64,000 nt of DNA from Aquitalea aquatilis (GTDB lineage Bacteria > Pseudomonadota > Gammaproteobacteria > Burkholderiales > Chromobacteriaceae): NCBI RefSeq assembly GCF_005155025.1, contig NZ_CP039731.1, positions 1,426,001 through 1,490,000 of the forward strand, given 5' to 3'. Below the pieces are notes generated by a model. That model saw only the letters and a list, made by a program, of their open reading frames with translations. It made no database searches and was not told the origin of the DNA. This document shows, in pieces, positions 28,798 to 38,381 of this stretch; the stretch's first letter is position 1, and each line of letters opens with the position of its first letter. The position numbers were made by a program, and so were the translations under genes.

Positions 28798-28880
28798 TTC
28801 TTCATCAGATGAGCACCATCTTTTGTCAGGACACGGCTGGCCGTGGGCAAACATAAAACTGGCTCTGCAAACGCGCACGA

Positions 28881-28889
28881 ATAATAGCA
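28881..28889 (-). promoter_or_regulatory. Candidate extended -10 promoter of the fused permease
   Basis: On the minus strand TGCTATTAT reads as an extended -10 element (TG-N-TATTAT). It lies 140 bases before the permease start, so the transcript would carry the 28772-28797 hairpin. No good -35 is seen. Confidence 0.35.
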
Positions 28890-29158
28890 AGGCGAACATA
28901 AAATTTTGATGAAAATTGACATTTTTTTGTATGGATTATGTAACGACACAATTCTGTCGAAAAATACTGTCCTGTGCAGTTTTCCTCAACCTTTATATTG
29001 GCTTGGGACATTTTCAGAATCGGCCGCTGCCAGCCCGGCAGGAGCCAGGGCCGAATCATGCCCCGCAGCCTGCCATACCACCGCGCCCGCCGCGACAAGT
29101 TTGACCAAGCAGGCTTGATTCAGCGCAAGCTCGCCCCCATAAACTTGTGCACGGGATG

Positions 29159-29167
29159 TGCTACACT
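29159..29167 (+). promoter_or_regulatory. Candidate extended -10 promoter of secA
   Basis: TGCTACACT is an extended -10 element (TG-N-TACACT) 50 bases before the secA start. No -35 hexamer is obvious at the usual distance. Confidence 0.4.
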
Positions 29168-29216
29168 TTCGCCTATTTTGTTTTGTCGGCCCGTCTGGGC
29201 CTCTGGATTGGAATAC

Positions 29217-31934
29217 ATGATTTCCTCGCTACTCAAGAAAGTATTTGGCAGCCGCAATGACCGCCTGCTGAAGCAGTATCGTCAGGAAGTGGCGCGCATC
29301 AATGCCCTGGAAGAAGGCATGAAAGCGCTGTCCGACGAGGCTTTGGCGGGAAAGACCGCCGAGTTCAAAAAGCGCGTCGTGGACGGCGCCTCGCTGGACA
29401 GTATCCTGCCGGAGGCATTTGCCGTCTGCCGCGAAGCTTCGCGCCGCGTGCTGGGCATGCGCCACTTCGATGTGCAGCTGATCGGCGGCATGGTGCTGCA
29501 TAACGGCAAGATTGCCGAAATGCGGACCGGTGAGGGCAAGACCCTGGTCGGTACCCTGCCGGTCTACCTGAATGCACTCACCGGCAACGGCGTGCACGTG
29601 ATTACCGTCAACGACTACCTGGCCAGCCGCGACGCCGGCATCATGGGCCGGCTGTACAACTTCCTCGGCCTGACCGTGGGGGTGAACCTGTCGCAGATGG
29701 CGCATGACGACAAGCAGGCGGCCTACGGCTGCGACATCACCTACGGTACCAATAACGAATTCGGTTTCGACTACCTGCGCGACAACATGGTGTTCACCAC
29801 CGGTGAAAAAGTGCAGCGCAAGCTGGCCTTTGCCGTGGTCGACGAAGTGGACTCCATCCTGATCGACGAAGCGCGTACCCCGCTGATCATCTCCGGCCCG
29901 GCCGAAGACAATATCGACATGTACCAGCGCATGAACGCGGTACCGCCGCTGCTCAAGCGCCAGGAAACCGAAGAGGGCGAGGGCGACTACTGGGTGGATG
30001 AAAAGGCCCACAGCGTGTTGCTGTCCGAGGCCGGCCACGAGCATTGCGAAGAAATCCTGGTCGAGCTGGGCATGCTCAAAGAGGGCGACAGCCTGTACTC
30101 GGCCACCAACATCACCCTGATGCACCACCTGATGGCCGCCCTGCGCGCCCATTCGCTCTTCCATCTGGACCAGCACTATGTGGTGCAGGATGACGAAGTG
30201 GTGATCGTGGACGAATTCACCGGCCGCCTGATGGCCGGTCGCCGCTGGTCCGAAGGCCTGCACCAGGCTGTTGAAGCCAAGGAAGGCGTGGAGATCAACC
30301 GCGAAAACCAGACCCTGGCCTCCATCACCTTCCAGAACTACTTCCGCCTGTACGGCAAGCTGTCCGGCATGACCGGCACCGCCGACACTGAAGCCTACGA
30401 ATTCCAGAGCATCTACGGCCTGGAAACCGTGGTGATCCCGACCAACCGCCCGATGGTGCGTATCGATTCGCAGGACAAGGTGTATCGTTCTGCGCGTGAA
30501 AAGTACGAAGCCATCCTGGCCGACATCAAGGATTGCCACGAGCGCGGACAGCCGGTGCTGGTGGGTACGACCAGCATCGAAAACTCCGAGCTGATTGCCG
30601 ATCTGCTGCAAAAAGCCAAGCTGCCGCATAACGTGCTGAACGCCAAGGAACATGCGCGTGAAGCTGATATCGTGGTACAGGCCGGCCGCCCCGGCGTGAT
30701 TACCGTGGCCACCAATATGGCTGGCCGTGGTACCGACATCGTGCTGGGTGGGAATCCGGAACCGGAAATCAAGGCGGTCGAGAAGGATGACAGCCTGAGC
30801 GATGCCGACCAGCAAAGCCGCGTCGAAGCCATCCGCACCGAATGGAAGCTGCGTCACGACGCCGTACTGGCGGCTGGTGGCCTGCACATCATCGGTACCG
30901 AGCGCCATGAATCGCGCCGTATCGACAACCAGCTGCGTGGCCGTTCCGGCCGTCAGGGCGACCCCGGCTCCTCCCGCTTCTACCTGAGCCTGGAAGACCC
31001 GCTGCTGCGCATTTTTGCCTCCGACCGCGTGGCGGCCATCATGGACCGTCTGAAAATGCCGGATGGCGAAGCTATCGAACACCCGTGGGTTTCCCGTTCC
31101 ATCGAAAATGCCCAGCGCAAGGTGGAAGGCCGCAACTTTGATATCCGCAAGCAATTGCTGGAATACGATGACGTGGCCAACGACCAGCGCAAGGTGATTT
31201 ACCAGCAACGCAATGACATTCTGCAGGACGAGGATGTCAGCGATGTGGTGGTCAATATGCGCGAAGGCGTGCTGTCTGATCTGGTCGATCTGCACCTGCC
31301 GCCGGAAACCATGGAAGAGCAGTGGGATCTGGTTGGTCTGGAAAAGACCCTGGAAGCCGAATTCCAGCTGGCCGCCCCGGTGGCCGAGTGGATCAAGGCC
31401 GAGTCCACGCTGGATATCCCGGACATCAAGCAGCGCATCATCACGCTGGCCGCCGAGGTGTATCAGGCCAAGGTGGAGCTGGCCGGCGAGCAGGTCATGC
31501 GCCAGTTCGAACGCAGCCTGGTGCTGCAGATGCTGGACACCCACTGGCGTGAGCATCTGGCTGCCATGGATCACCTGCGTCAGGGCATTCATCTGCGCGG
31601 CTATGCGCAGAAGAATCCCAAGCAGGAATACAAGCGCGAAGCCTTCGAGCTGTTTGCCGACATGCTGGAACGCATCAAGCGCAGCGTGGTGAATGTGCTG
31701 ATGACCGTGCAGATCCGTGGTCAGGAAGACGTGGACGCGGTCGAGCCGCACCAGCTGGGCGAGTACGAGATGCAGCATGCCGAGCCGGGTTCCTCGCTGG
31801 GTGAGGACGATGGCGAAGACAATCCGCTGTCGCCGGAAGCCCTGTCCGAGCAAGGCCTGCGCGTAGGCCGCAACGACCCTTGTCCATGCGGCAGCGGTAA
31901 AAAGTACAAGCAGTGCCACGGCCGTCTGGCCTGA
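29217..31934 (+). CDS. secA: Preprotein translocase ATPase SecA
   Basis: A 905-residue motor ATPase that drives unfolded preproteins through SecYEG. Helicase-like DEAD core with MRTGEGKT (Walker A, about 102-109), [12 protein letters not shown] (Walker B, about 210), the preprotein cross-linking domain, [13 protein letters not shown] and [15 protein letters not shown] in the second nucleotide domain, a helical scaffold, and a C-terminal zinc motif [13 protein letters not shown] that binds SecB and phospholipid. Length matches E. coli SecA (901). The ATG at 29217 is used; the open frame further upstream is unrelated sequence. A terminator follows. Confidence 0.98.
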   Translation: MISSLLKKVFGSRNDRLLKQYRQEVARINALEEGMKALSDEALAGKTAEFKKRVVDGASLDSILPEAFAVCREASRRVLGMRHFDVQLIGGMVLHNGKIAEMRTGEGKTLVGTLPVYLNALTGNGVHVITVNDYLASRDAGIMGRLYNFLGLTVGVNLSQMAHDDKQAAYGCDITYGTNNEFGFDYLRDNMVFTTGEKVQRKLAFAVVDEVDSILIDEARTPLIISGPAEDNIDMYQRMNAVPPLLKRQETEEGEGDYWVDEKAHSVLLSEAGHEHCEEILVELGMLKEGDSLYSATNITLMHHLMAALRAHSLFHLDQHYVVQDDEVVIVDEFTGRLMAGRRWSEGLHQAVEAKEGVEINRENQTLASITFQNYFRLYGKLSGMTGTADTEAYEFQSIYGLETVVIPTNRPMVRIDSQDKVYRSAREKYEAILADIKDCHERGQPVLVGTTSIENSELIADLLQKAKLPHNVLNAKEHAREADIVVQAGRPGVITVATNMAGRGTDIVLGGNPEPEIKAVEKDDSLSDADQQSRVEAIRTEWKLRHDAVLAAGGLHIIGTERHESRRIDNQLRGRSGRQGDPGSSRFYLSLEDPLLRIFASDRVAAIMDRLKMPDGEAIEHPWVSRSIENAQRKVEGRNFDIRKQLLEYDDVANDQRKVIYQQRNDILQDEDVSDVVVNMREGVLSDLVDLHLPPETMEEQWDLVGLEKTLEAEFQLAAPVAEWIKAESTLDIPDIKQRIITLAAEVYQAKVELAGEQVMRQFERSLVLQMLDTHWREHLAAMDHLRQGIHLRGYAQKNPKQEYKREAFELFADMLERIKRSVVNVLMTVQIRGQEDVDAVEPHQLGEYEMQHAEPGSSLGEDDGEDNPLSPEALSEQGLRVGRNDPCPCGSGKKYKQCHGRLA

Positions 31935-31968
31935 GTCTGACCACCGTCTGACCATGACCTGACGCACC

Positions 31969-31997
31969 AAACGCCCTGCCTTTTCGCAGGGCGTTTT
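31969..31997 (+). terminator. Rho-independent terminator of secA
   Basis: An 11-bp stem AAACGCCCTGC/GCAGGGCGTTT with a 6-nt loop is followed by TTTT-like sequence, 35 bases after the secA stop codon. Confidence 0.9.
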
Positions 31998-32110
31998 GCG
32001 TAGGTGCAGCTACGTAGCCGGGCAGCTTTTGCGGTGCAGCAGATGGTCGGCCACCGGCCGCTCTGCTACCCTTGCAGCTAATAATCGATAACACTGGCAG
32101 CGACAACATC

Positions 32111-32707
32111 ATGACCCCGAGCGATACCCGTATTTACCTGGCATCTGGCAGCCCACGCCGGCGCGAGTTGCTGGAACAACTGGGCGTACATCTGGAACGC
32201 ATCCACGCCGACATCGACGAATCCGTGCTGCCCGGCGAAGCTGCCGTGGCCTATACCGAGCGCCTGGCGCGCGAAAAAGCGGCCGCCGGCTGGGCGGTGG
32301 TACAAAACTGCGGCCTGCCGTCGCGGCCCTTGCTGTCGGCTGATACCACCGTGGTACTGGATGGCGAAATCTACGGCAAGCCGGCCGACGCTGCCGACGC
32401 CGCCCGCATGTTGCGCGCCTTTGCCGGCCGCAGCCATCAGGTGGTGACCAGCGTGGCCGTGCGCCAGGACGAGCGCATCGAACTGCGTACCTCCATCACC
32501 GAGGTGTACTTCCGTGCACTGAGCGAGGACGATATCCAGCGCTACATCAACAGTGGCGAACCCTTCGACAAGGCAGGTAGCTATGGCATCCAGGGTCTGG
32601 CAGCCGTGTTCATCGAGCGTATCGAGGGCAGTTATACCGGGGTGATGGGCCTGCCCGTGTTTGAAACCGCCACCTTGCTGGGCCTGTTCGGACACCAATT
32701 CCCCTAA
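32111..32707 (+). CDS. maf: Maf family nucleoside triphosphate pyrophosphatase
   Basis: A 198-residue house-cleaning enzyme that hydrolyses non-canonical or dTTP/UTP-type nucleotides to monophosphates. Motifs: LASGSPRRRELL at the N terminus (residues 9-20), LSADTTVV with the metal-binding Asp, and DKAGSYGIQG near 155, which places it closest to the YhdE branch. The ATG at 32111 was chosen because the conserved SPRR motif follows at the normal distance. It is followed 11 bases later by rng, a linkage common in betaproteobacteria. Confidence 0.9.
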   Translation: MTPSDTRIYLASGSPRRRELLEQLGVHLERIHADIDESVLPGEAAVAYTERLAREKAAAGWAVVQNCGLPSRPLLSADTTVVLDGEIYGKPADAADAARMLRAFAGRSHQVVTSVAVRQDERIELRTSITEVYFRALSEDDIQRYINSGEPFDKAGSYGIQGLAAVFIERIEGSYTGVMGLPVFETATLLGLFGHQFP

Positions 32708-32718
32708 GGAGGAAGACC

Positions 32719-34215
32719 ATGCTGCATCAGTCCATTCCTCTGCCGCGCGACATCCAGCGCCCCAAGGAACAAATCCTCGTCAACATCACCCCGCAGGAAA
32801 CCCGGGTGGCGGTGCTGGAGGATTCCATCGTGCAGGAACTGCACGTGGAACGCGCCGCCAGCCGCGGCATTGTCGGCAATATCTATCTGGGCCAGGTCAA
32901 GCGCGTGCTGCCCGGCATGCAGAGCGCCTTTATCGAAATCGGCCTGGAACGCGCGGCCTTCCTGCATATCGCCGATGTGCTGGAACAGCGCCAGCATCCC
33001 ACCGAGCCGCAGCGCATCGAAAAGATGTTGTTCGAAGGCCAGACCGTGCTGGTGCAGGTGATCAAGGACCCCATCGGCACCAAGGGTGCCCGCCTGTCCA
33101 CGCAAATGTCGCTGGCCGGCCGTTTTCTGGTGCACCTGCCGCAGGAAGAACACATCGGCATCTCGCAGAAGATCGAGAGCGAGTCGGAGCGCCACAGCCT
33201 GAAGGCACGGCTGGAGAAGCTGCTACCGCCGGATACCCCGCGCGGCTACATCATCCGTACCAGTGCGGAAACCGCCAGCAATGACGAGCTGCAGGCCGAT
33301 ATCGAATACCTGTCCAAGCTGTGGGCCGATATTCGCCACAAGTCGCAGCACCTGCCGGCGCAAAGCCTGTTGTACGAAGACCTGCCGCTGGCCGTGCGCG
33401 TGCTGCGCGACATGGTGAGCGACACCACCGAGCATGTGATTGTCGACTCCACCGAAAACTACAGTCGCATGGTGGAGTTTGCCGAGCAATACGTGCAGTC
33501 TGCTGTGCGCAAGATCGAGCGTTATTCCGGTGAGCGCCCGCTGTTCGAGCTGTTTTCCATCGAAGCGGAAATCGACAAGGCGCTGTCGCGGCGGGTGAAC
33601 CTGAAGTTTGGCGGTTACCTGATCATCGACCAGACCGAGGCGATGACCACCATCGACGTCAATACCGGTGGCTTTGTCGGCAACCGCAATTTTGACGAAA
33701 CCATCTTCAAGACCAATCTGGAAGCCACCCAGGCGATTGCCCGCCAGCTGCGGCTGCGCAATCTGGGCGGCATCATCATTGTCGATTTCATCGACATGGA
33801 TAACGAAGAGCACCAGACCGCCGTACTGTCCGAGCTGGCCAAGGCGCTGGCGCGCGACCGCACCCGCGTCACGCTCAATGGCTTTACCAGCCTGGGCCTG
33901 GTGGAAATTACCCGCAAGCGTACCCGCGAAAGCCTGGCCCACGTCTTGTGTGAACCCTGCCCCACCTGCCAGGGCCGTGGCGAGATCAAGACCGCCCAGA
34001 CCGTGTGTTACGAGATCCAGCGTGAGATCGTGCGCGAGGCACGCCAGTTCGATGCCAAGGGCTATCGTATTCTGGCGGCCCAGCCGGTCATCGACATGTT
34101 CCTCGACGAAGAGTCGCAAAGCCTGGCCATGCTGGTGGACTTCATCGGCAAGCCGATTTCGCTGTCGGTGGAATCCACCTATACCCAGGAACAGTTCGAC
34201 GTGGTGCTGTTGTAG
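32719..34215 (+). CDS. rng: Ribonuclease G
   Basis: A 498-residue endoribonuclease that matures the 16S rRNA 5' end and trims mRNAs. N-terminal S1-like RNA-binding domain (about 40-130, GNIYLGQVKRVLPGMQSAFIEIG), a 5'-sensor/RNase-H-like region, the catalytic DNase I-like domain with TIDVNTGGFVG and IIVDFIDM supplying the acidic metal ligands, and the CEPCPTCQGRG zinc-link. It lacks the long unstructured C-terminal scaffold of RNase E, hence RNase G. AAGGAGG precedes the ATG. Confidence 0.95.
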   Translation: MLHQSIPLPRDIQRPKEQILVNITPQETRVAVLEDSIVQELHVERAASRGIVGNIYLGQVKRVLPGMQSAFIEIGLERAAFLHIADVLEQRQHPTEPQRIEKMLFEGQTVLVQVIKDPIGTKGARLSTQMSLAGRFLVHLPQEEHIGISQKIESESERHSLKARLEKLLPPDTPRGYIIRTSAETASNDELQADIEYLSKLWADIRHKSQHLPAQSLLYEDLPLAVRVLRDMVSDTTEHVIVDSTENYSRMVEFAEQYVQSAVRKIERYSGERPLFELFSIEAEIDKALSRRVNLKFGGYLIIDQTEAMTTIDVNTGGFVGNRNFDETIFKTNLEATQAIARQLRLRNLGGIIIVDFIDMDNEEHQTAVLSELAKALARDRTRVTLNGFTSLGLVEITRKRTRESLAHVLCEPCPTCQGRGEIKTAQTVCYEIQREIVREARQFDAKGYRILAAQPVIDMFLDEESQSLAMLVDFIGKPISLSVESTYTQEQFDVVLL

Positions 34216-34262
34216 TTGCAGGCCCGGTGCTACGCCGGCCTGCTTGTGATGGAGTAGTAAGC

Positions 34263-35045
34263 ATGAAGCAACAAAGCGGCGATGCCCTGTGGCTCGCCAT
34301 CCTGCAGGAAGCGGAACAGGCCGCACGCGACGAGCCCATGCTGGCCAGCTTCCTGCACATGACGGTATTGCGCCACAGCACGCTGGAAGACGTGCTGGCC
34401 TTTCACCTGTCCAGCAAACTGGCGAGTCCGGTGATGGATGCCCGTGCGCTGATGGAGCTGTTCCGCGAGGCGCTGGCGTCGGACCCGGCCATCAGCGCCT
34501 CGGCGCGGGCGGATATCCGCGCCTGTTTCGAGCGTGACCCGGCCTGCGACAGCTATTCCACGCCCTTGCTGTATTTCAAGGGCTTTCATGCCCTGCAAAG
34601 CCAGCGCATCACGCACTGGCTGTGGCAGCAGCAGCGCAAGACGCTGGCGCTGTTCCTGCAAAACCGCATTTCCGAAGTCACCGGTGCCGACATCCATCCG
34701 GCGGCCCGCATCGGCCAGGGGGTGATGCTGGACCACGGCACCGGCCTGGTCGTCGGTGAAACTGCGGTCATCGGCAATAATGTTTCCATCCTGCATGGCG
34801 TCACCCTGGGTGGCTCCGGCAAGGATCGCGGCGACCGTCACCCCAAGATCGGCGACGGCGTGATGCTGGGGGCCGGCGCGGCCGTGCTGGGCAATATCCG
34901 CGTGGGTGAATGTGCCAAGGTGGGTGCCGGCAGCGTGGTGCTGGAAGATGTGCCGCCGCATACCACCGTGGCCGGCGTGCCGGCGCGCATCGTGGCCCAG
35001 GTGAATGAAGGCATGCCTTCGCTGGACATGGATCAACGGGTGTGA
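34263..35045 (+). CDS. cysE: Serine O-acetyltransferase
   Basis: A 260-residue enzyme that transfers acetyl from acetyl-CoA to serine, the committed step of cysteine synthesis. N-terminal helical domain (1-140) followed by a left-handed beta helix with hexapeptide repeats (about 140-240): IHPAARIGQGVMLDHGTGLVVGET and GDRHPKIGDGVMLGAGA. The ATG at 34263 was chosen for the GGAG upstream; an earlier in-frame Met is less plausible. The stop codon overlaps the GTG start of the next gene by 4 bases, so the two are translationally coupled. It complements the sulfate importer 14 kb away. Confidence 0.95.
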   Translation: MKQQSGDALWLAILQEAEQAARDEPMLASFLHMTVLRHSTLEDVLAFHLSSKLASPVMDARALMELFREALASDPAISASARADIRACFERDPACDSYSTPLLYFKGFHALQSQRITHWLWQQQRKTLALFLQNRISEVTGADIHPAARIGQGVMLDHGTGLVVGETAVIGNNVSILHGVTLGGSGKDRGDRHPKIGDGVMLGAGAAVLGNIRVGECAKVGAGSVVLEDVPPHTTVAGVPARIVAQVNEGMPSLDMDQRV

Positions 35046-35827
35046 CGGCCAGCGGCCAGGTTTTGCATGTGGTGCAGGGTGGCAACGCCGCTGCGCTGCT
35101 GCGCCAGGTGCTGGCGGATGCTGAGGTGCTGGCCTTCGAGGAGGACTTCAGCCACGGTCCGCTGGCCGATGCCGATACCATCGACCCGCAACTGCGCATG
35201 GCCTGGTGGAACCGCATCTGGTGGTCGCACACCTGGTGGCCTGACATCGACCAGCAATTCCAGCTGGCCTGGTGGCAAAGTCGCAAGCGCCTGTTCCGCG
35301 CACTGTCCGAGCAGCAGCCGCTGTGTGTCTGGCTGGGTAATACCGTACACGACCAGCTGATGCTGGCCATGCTGGCGGCCAATGCCCATCCCGATCAGCT
35401 GCTGACGGTACAGGAGCTGGCAGGGCAGGTGGCATCGCGTCATAACGGTTTCTACGCCGTGGCCATGTGTACTGTCGCCGAGCTGCAGCCGCTGCTTGCC
35501 CGCCCGCGCACGCTGCTCGCCTCCGAGCGCGCGCAACGGATTGCCCTGTGGCGCCATTGGCAGCAGCACGCCAATGGCTGGCGTGGCCAGATCGATGGCC
35601 AGTTGCAGGACTATCCGGCCGCTCATTTCGATGCCCGCCTGCTGGCCTTGTTGCGCGAGCAGGGCGAACAGCCCGCGGCCCGGCTGCTCGGCATGCTGAT
35701 GGGGCAGCTGACTAGCGAGCTGGTGGGCGATAGCTATCTGTTCTGGCGTCTGGCCGCCTTGGCCGAAGCCGGTCTGCTGGGGCTCAAGCCACAGCCAGAC
35801 GGCCCGCCTATCATCTCCCCGGTGTGA
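35042..35827 (+). CDS. DUF1835 domain protein
   Basis: A 261-residue soluble protein. The N-terminal LHVVQGGNAAALLRQV segment, FEEDFSHGPL and a later WLGNTVHDQLML stretch match the uncharacterised DUF1835 family; the C-terminal part would be the linked DUF3658-like region. It begins with GTG inside the cysE stop (GTGA overlap), implying coupled translation with cysE. Tryptophan-rich (several WW pairs). Function unknown. Confidence 0.75.
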   Translation: MTASGQVLHVVQGGNAAALLRQVLADAEVLAFEEDFSHGPLADADTIDPQLRMAWWNRIWWSHTWWPDIDQQFQLAWWQSRKRLFRALSEQQPLCVWLGNTVHDQLMLAMLAANAHPDQLLTVQELAGQVASRHNGFYAVAMCTVAELQPLLARPRTLLASERAQRIALWRHWQQHANGWRGQIDGQLQDYPAAHFDARLLALLREQGEQPAARLLGMLMGQLTSELVGDSYLFWRLAALAEAGLLGLKPQPDGPPIISPV

Positions 35828-35931
35828 AGCGGAACCGCCAGCTTTGCAGGGAAGCGGCAGGCGGGTAGAATCCGCCGCCGTGGTCCGTCCCGATCTTGCC
35901 TGACGGCCATTCCTTGCGAGGAAACCATGCG

Positions 35932-36774
35932 ATGAACGTCCGCGTTGTCGATTACCGCGCAGCCGATGCTGCCGCCCAATTCACCCGTTCCCTGCACGAA
36001 ACCGGCTTTGGCGTGCTGGTCAACCATCCCGTCCAGCAGTCGCTGGTGGAAAAAATCTACGCCGACTGGCTGGACTTCTTCGACAGCCCGGCCAAGCACG
36101 ACTTTGCCTTCGACCCGCAGCGGCAGGATGGCTATTTTTCCACTGCCATTTCGGAAACCGCCAAAGGTGCCAGCCACAAGGACATCAAGGAATATTTCCA
36201 TTGCTATCCCTGGGGACGGGTGCCGGCCACGCTGGCCGAAGATGTCCAGCGTTACTACGCCAGCACCAATGCTCTGGCGCGTGAACTGCTGGGCTGGGTA
36301 GAGCAATACACCCCGGCCGATATTGCCGCCCACTACAGCGAACCCTTGTCCGGGATGATTGCCGACAGCCAGCAAACCCTGCTGCGGGTGCTGCGTTATC
36401 CGCCACTGACCGGTCAGGAACCTACCGGATCGCTGCGTGCGGCCGCCCATGGCGACATCAACCTGCTGACCATCCTGCCGGCAGCCAATGAACCCGGCCT
36501 GCAAGTGCAGGACAAGCAGGGCAGCTGGGTGGATGTGCCCTGTGATTTTGGCATGCTCATCATCAATATCGGCGACATGCTGCAAGAGGCCTCGCGCGGC
36601 TACTATCCGTCCACCCAACACCGCGTGGTCAACCCGCAAGGCGAGGGCGCGCGCAAGAGCCGGGTGTCGCTGCCACTGTTCCTGCATCCACGGCCGGAGG
36701 TTGTGCTGTCGGCGCGACATACCGCGGGCAGTTATCTGGATGAAAGATTGCGCGAACTGGGTGTCAAAAAATGA
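35932..36774 (+). CDS. 2-oxoglutarate/Fe(II)-dependent oxygenase (IPNS-like)
   Basis: A 280-residue non-haem iron oxygenase of the isopenicillin-N-synthase/ACC-oxidase superfamily. The N-terminal DIOX_N-like region (about 1-110) is followed by the jelly roll carrying the HGD metal ligands (AAHGDINLLTIL, about 168), the distal His in STQHRVVNP and the RKSRVSLPLF segment whose Arg and Ser would hold 2-oxoglutarate. The ATG at 35932 is used: an overlapping ATG at 35927 hits a stop at once. It is monocistronic with a strong terminator. The substrate is unknown. Confidence 0.85.
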   Translation: MNVRVVDYRAADAAAQFTRSLHETGFGVLVNHPVQQSLVEKIYADWLDFFDSPAKHDFAFDPQRQDGYFSTAISETAKGASHKDIKEYFHCYPWGRVPATLAEDVQRYYASTNALARELLGWVEQYTPADIAAHYSEPLSGMIADSQQTLLRVLRYPPLTGQEPTGSLRAAAHGDINLLTILPAANEPGLQVQDKQGSWVDVPCDFGMLIINIGDMLQEASRGYYPSTQHRVVNPQGEGARKSRVSLPLFLHPRPEVVLSARHTAGSYLDERLRELGVKK

Positions 36775-36821
36775 AATGGCCCGTGCAGGGTTAAATAAAT
36801 TAATAGTATGTAAATGACTGT

Positions 36822-36846
36822 AAATGCCCTTCGGGGCATTTTTTTT
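36822..36846 (+). terminator. Rho-independent terminator of the oxygenase gene
   Basis: An 8-bp stem AAATGCCC/GGGCATTT with a 4-nt loop runs into eight or more T residues on the plus strand. Confidence 0.9.
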
Positions 36847-36891
36847 ACCTGCTAGGGTTGGCCTTGTTTTTATCGTCTGGCGAGTAATAAG

Positions 36892-37512
36892 GTGAATTAT
36901 CTGTTGCGTGCGCTCATGGCGCCGCTTGCGCTGACATTAAGTGCTTGCAGCCTGATCACTTCTCCCCTGGTGGCCGGAGTACAATTGGCCAGCACGGCGG
37001 TCACTTCGGTAGCCAATATGGCACCCAATACCAGCACCAATGGCATCGCACACCCGCATGACGAGTTACATAATGTGTGTGTTGAATTAAATTCAGGAGT
37101 GATCGTTGCTGATTTTATTCCGGAACTGCAAAAGCAGCTGCGAGAGCGGGAAATAGAAAGCCGAATTTATGCTGCAGGTAATATACCGTCTGATTGCGAG
37201 GCGACGATCTATTACACCGTATTGACGCAATGGGGTTCACCGCTGTTCAGCGATGAATTACGCCCTTATATTACCGACATCAATTTGCTGCTGAAGAAAA
37301 ATGGCAAGGTATTGGCCAATGCCGCCTACCGACTGGATGGCATGGCCTATGACAAGTGGAGCAGCACCGGCAGGAAGCTGACGCCACTGCTGCAGAAAAT
37401 ATTCACCACCGACAATATGGCGCAGTGGCAGAACAGCGCCACGAGCCGCGATGATGCCAGCCACTTTGAACAAGATGTAGCCCGACGGGCTAGCGCGGCT
37501 ACCAGAAATTGA
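36892..37512 (+). CDS. Lipoprotein of unknown function
   Basis: A 206-residue protein with a lipoprotein signal peptide: a hydrophobic core and lipobox LSAC at residues 16-19. The mature part has two further cysteines (NVCVEL and SDCEAT) that could pair, and a middle region resembling small outer-membrane lipoproteins that assemble with others (VIVADFIPELQKQL, TIYYTVLTQWGSP). It starts with GTG. Its last 14 bases overlap the 3' end of the convergent flgH gene. No family recognised with confidence. Confidence 0.7.
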   Translation: MNYLLRALMAPLALTLSACSLITSPLVAGVQLASTAVTSVANMAPNTSTNGIAHPHDELHNVCVELNSGVIVADFIPELQKQLREREIESRIYAAGNIPSDCEATIYYTVLTQWGSPLFSDELRPYITDINLLLKKNGKVLANAAYRLDGMAYDKWSSTGRKLTPLLQKIFTTDNMAQWQNSATSRDDASHFEQDVARRASAATRN

Positions 37513-38188
37513 TCAGTCCGGCGAAGAAGCGCTGCGCATCGGTGCGCGAGGCCACATCGCTGGCCACACCGTTCACTAGCTGTTCGATGCGTGCATCACC
37601 CACATCGGTGGATGACACCACATTGCCCACCTTGATGTCGCGCTTGTTTACCACGCCAGAGAAACGCAGCACGGTGGTATTACCACTGGCGGCCACGGCT
37701 TTTTCGCCAGCAATGGCCATATAGCCGTTGGGCAATACATCGGTAACCGATACCATCAGGCTGCCGCTGATCTGGTTGGTATTGCTGACCTGACCAATAC
37801 CTTTCAGGCTGTTACTGCCACTGGCCTTGCCGCTGTAATCAAATATTTCTTTCAGCAAACCACCCATCGATGAAAGCGCACCAGGGCCGGATTCGGAAAT
37901 GGACGAGGTCCGGTTGGTGGTGGTGTTGGCATTATTGCTGGAGGAAAGATTCTCGGCGATATTGATTTTCAGCGCATCGCCAACATGGCTGGCAATGGGC
38001 TCTTCAAATAATAGCATGGCCTTGTTTGGCTGATAAATCGAGCCGGGGCTATCTTCCAGGGCTACCGGGGTATATTGCGGCCGGATATGTACCGGAGCGG
38101 TCACCAGATTAGGTGGGGATGAGGCACAGCCAGTGATCAGGCCAGTCAATAAAAGATAAGCCCTTGCATGAATAAGCATGGATTTCAC
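37499..38188 (-). CDS. flgH: FlgH-like flagellar L-ring protein, solitary
   Basis: A 229-residue lipoprotein matching the flagellar outer-membrane ring protein FlgH: signal peptide with lipobox LITGC (Cys near 21), DALKINIAENLSSSNNA, the ISGSLMVSVTDVLPNGYMAIAGEK core, and the C-terminal RFSGVVNKRDIKVGNVVSSTDVGDARIE segment with a terminal aromatic. The usual neighbours (flgG, flgI, flgA-flgL) are absent. The GTG at 38186-38188 is used because AGAGGG precedes it; an ATG three codons later is possible. It may be a paralogue of a flgH inside the main flagellar operon, or a ring protein of another envelope device. Confidence 0.8.
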   Translation of the reverse strand: MKSMLIHARAYLLLTGLITGCASSPPNLVTAPVHIRPQYTPVALEDSPGSIYQPNKAMLLFEEPIASHVGDALKINIAENLSSSNNANTTTNRTSSISESGPGALSSMGGLLKEIFDYSGKASGSNSLKGIGQVSNTNQISGSLMVSVTDVLPNGYMAIAGEKAVAASGNTTVLRFSGVVNKRDIKVGNVVSSTDVGDARIEQLVNGVASDVASRTDAQRFFAGLINFW

Positions 38189-38381
38189 TTTGGCCCTCTC
38201 TAATAGTTGCGATGACTCCTTTAATTCTATTTGGCTGAATGGTTAATTGCCGTTAGCGATCAGAAAGTAAAGTAAGAAAATGTAAAGCGCGTAGCCATCT
38301 TCCTTAACGTTGCATAACGTAAATTTACATGCCGGCCGGTCTGGCATCAGAAAATGTAAAAAACGCTATGGGGAGACGGAC

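Larger units (their letters stand above)
28742..29216. other. Divergent intergenic region, 475 bases, permease/secA
   Basis: It holds promoters for both directions. AT-rich between 28840 and 28990. The plus-strand frame leading into secA is open through much of it, but the encoded residues are not SecA-like and there is no ribosome site, so no gene is called. Confidence 0.45.

Noticed and set aside
28974-29216. An in-frame N-terminal extension of SecA or a SecM-like leader peptide
   Set aside because: The residues resemble no SecA N terminus, there is no ribosome site, no signal peptide and no SecM-type arrest motif.
29229-31970. A 913-codon open frame antisense to secA
   Set aside because: It mirrors secA codon by codon in a GC-rich genome; its His/Gln/Val-rich translation has no domain and secA is unmistakable.
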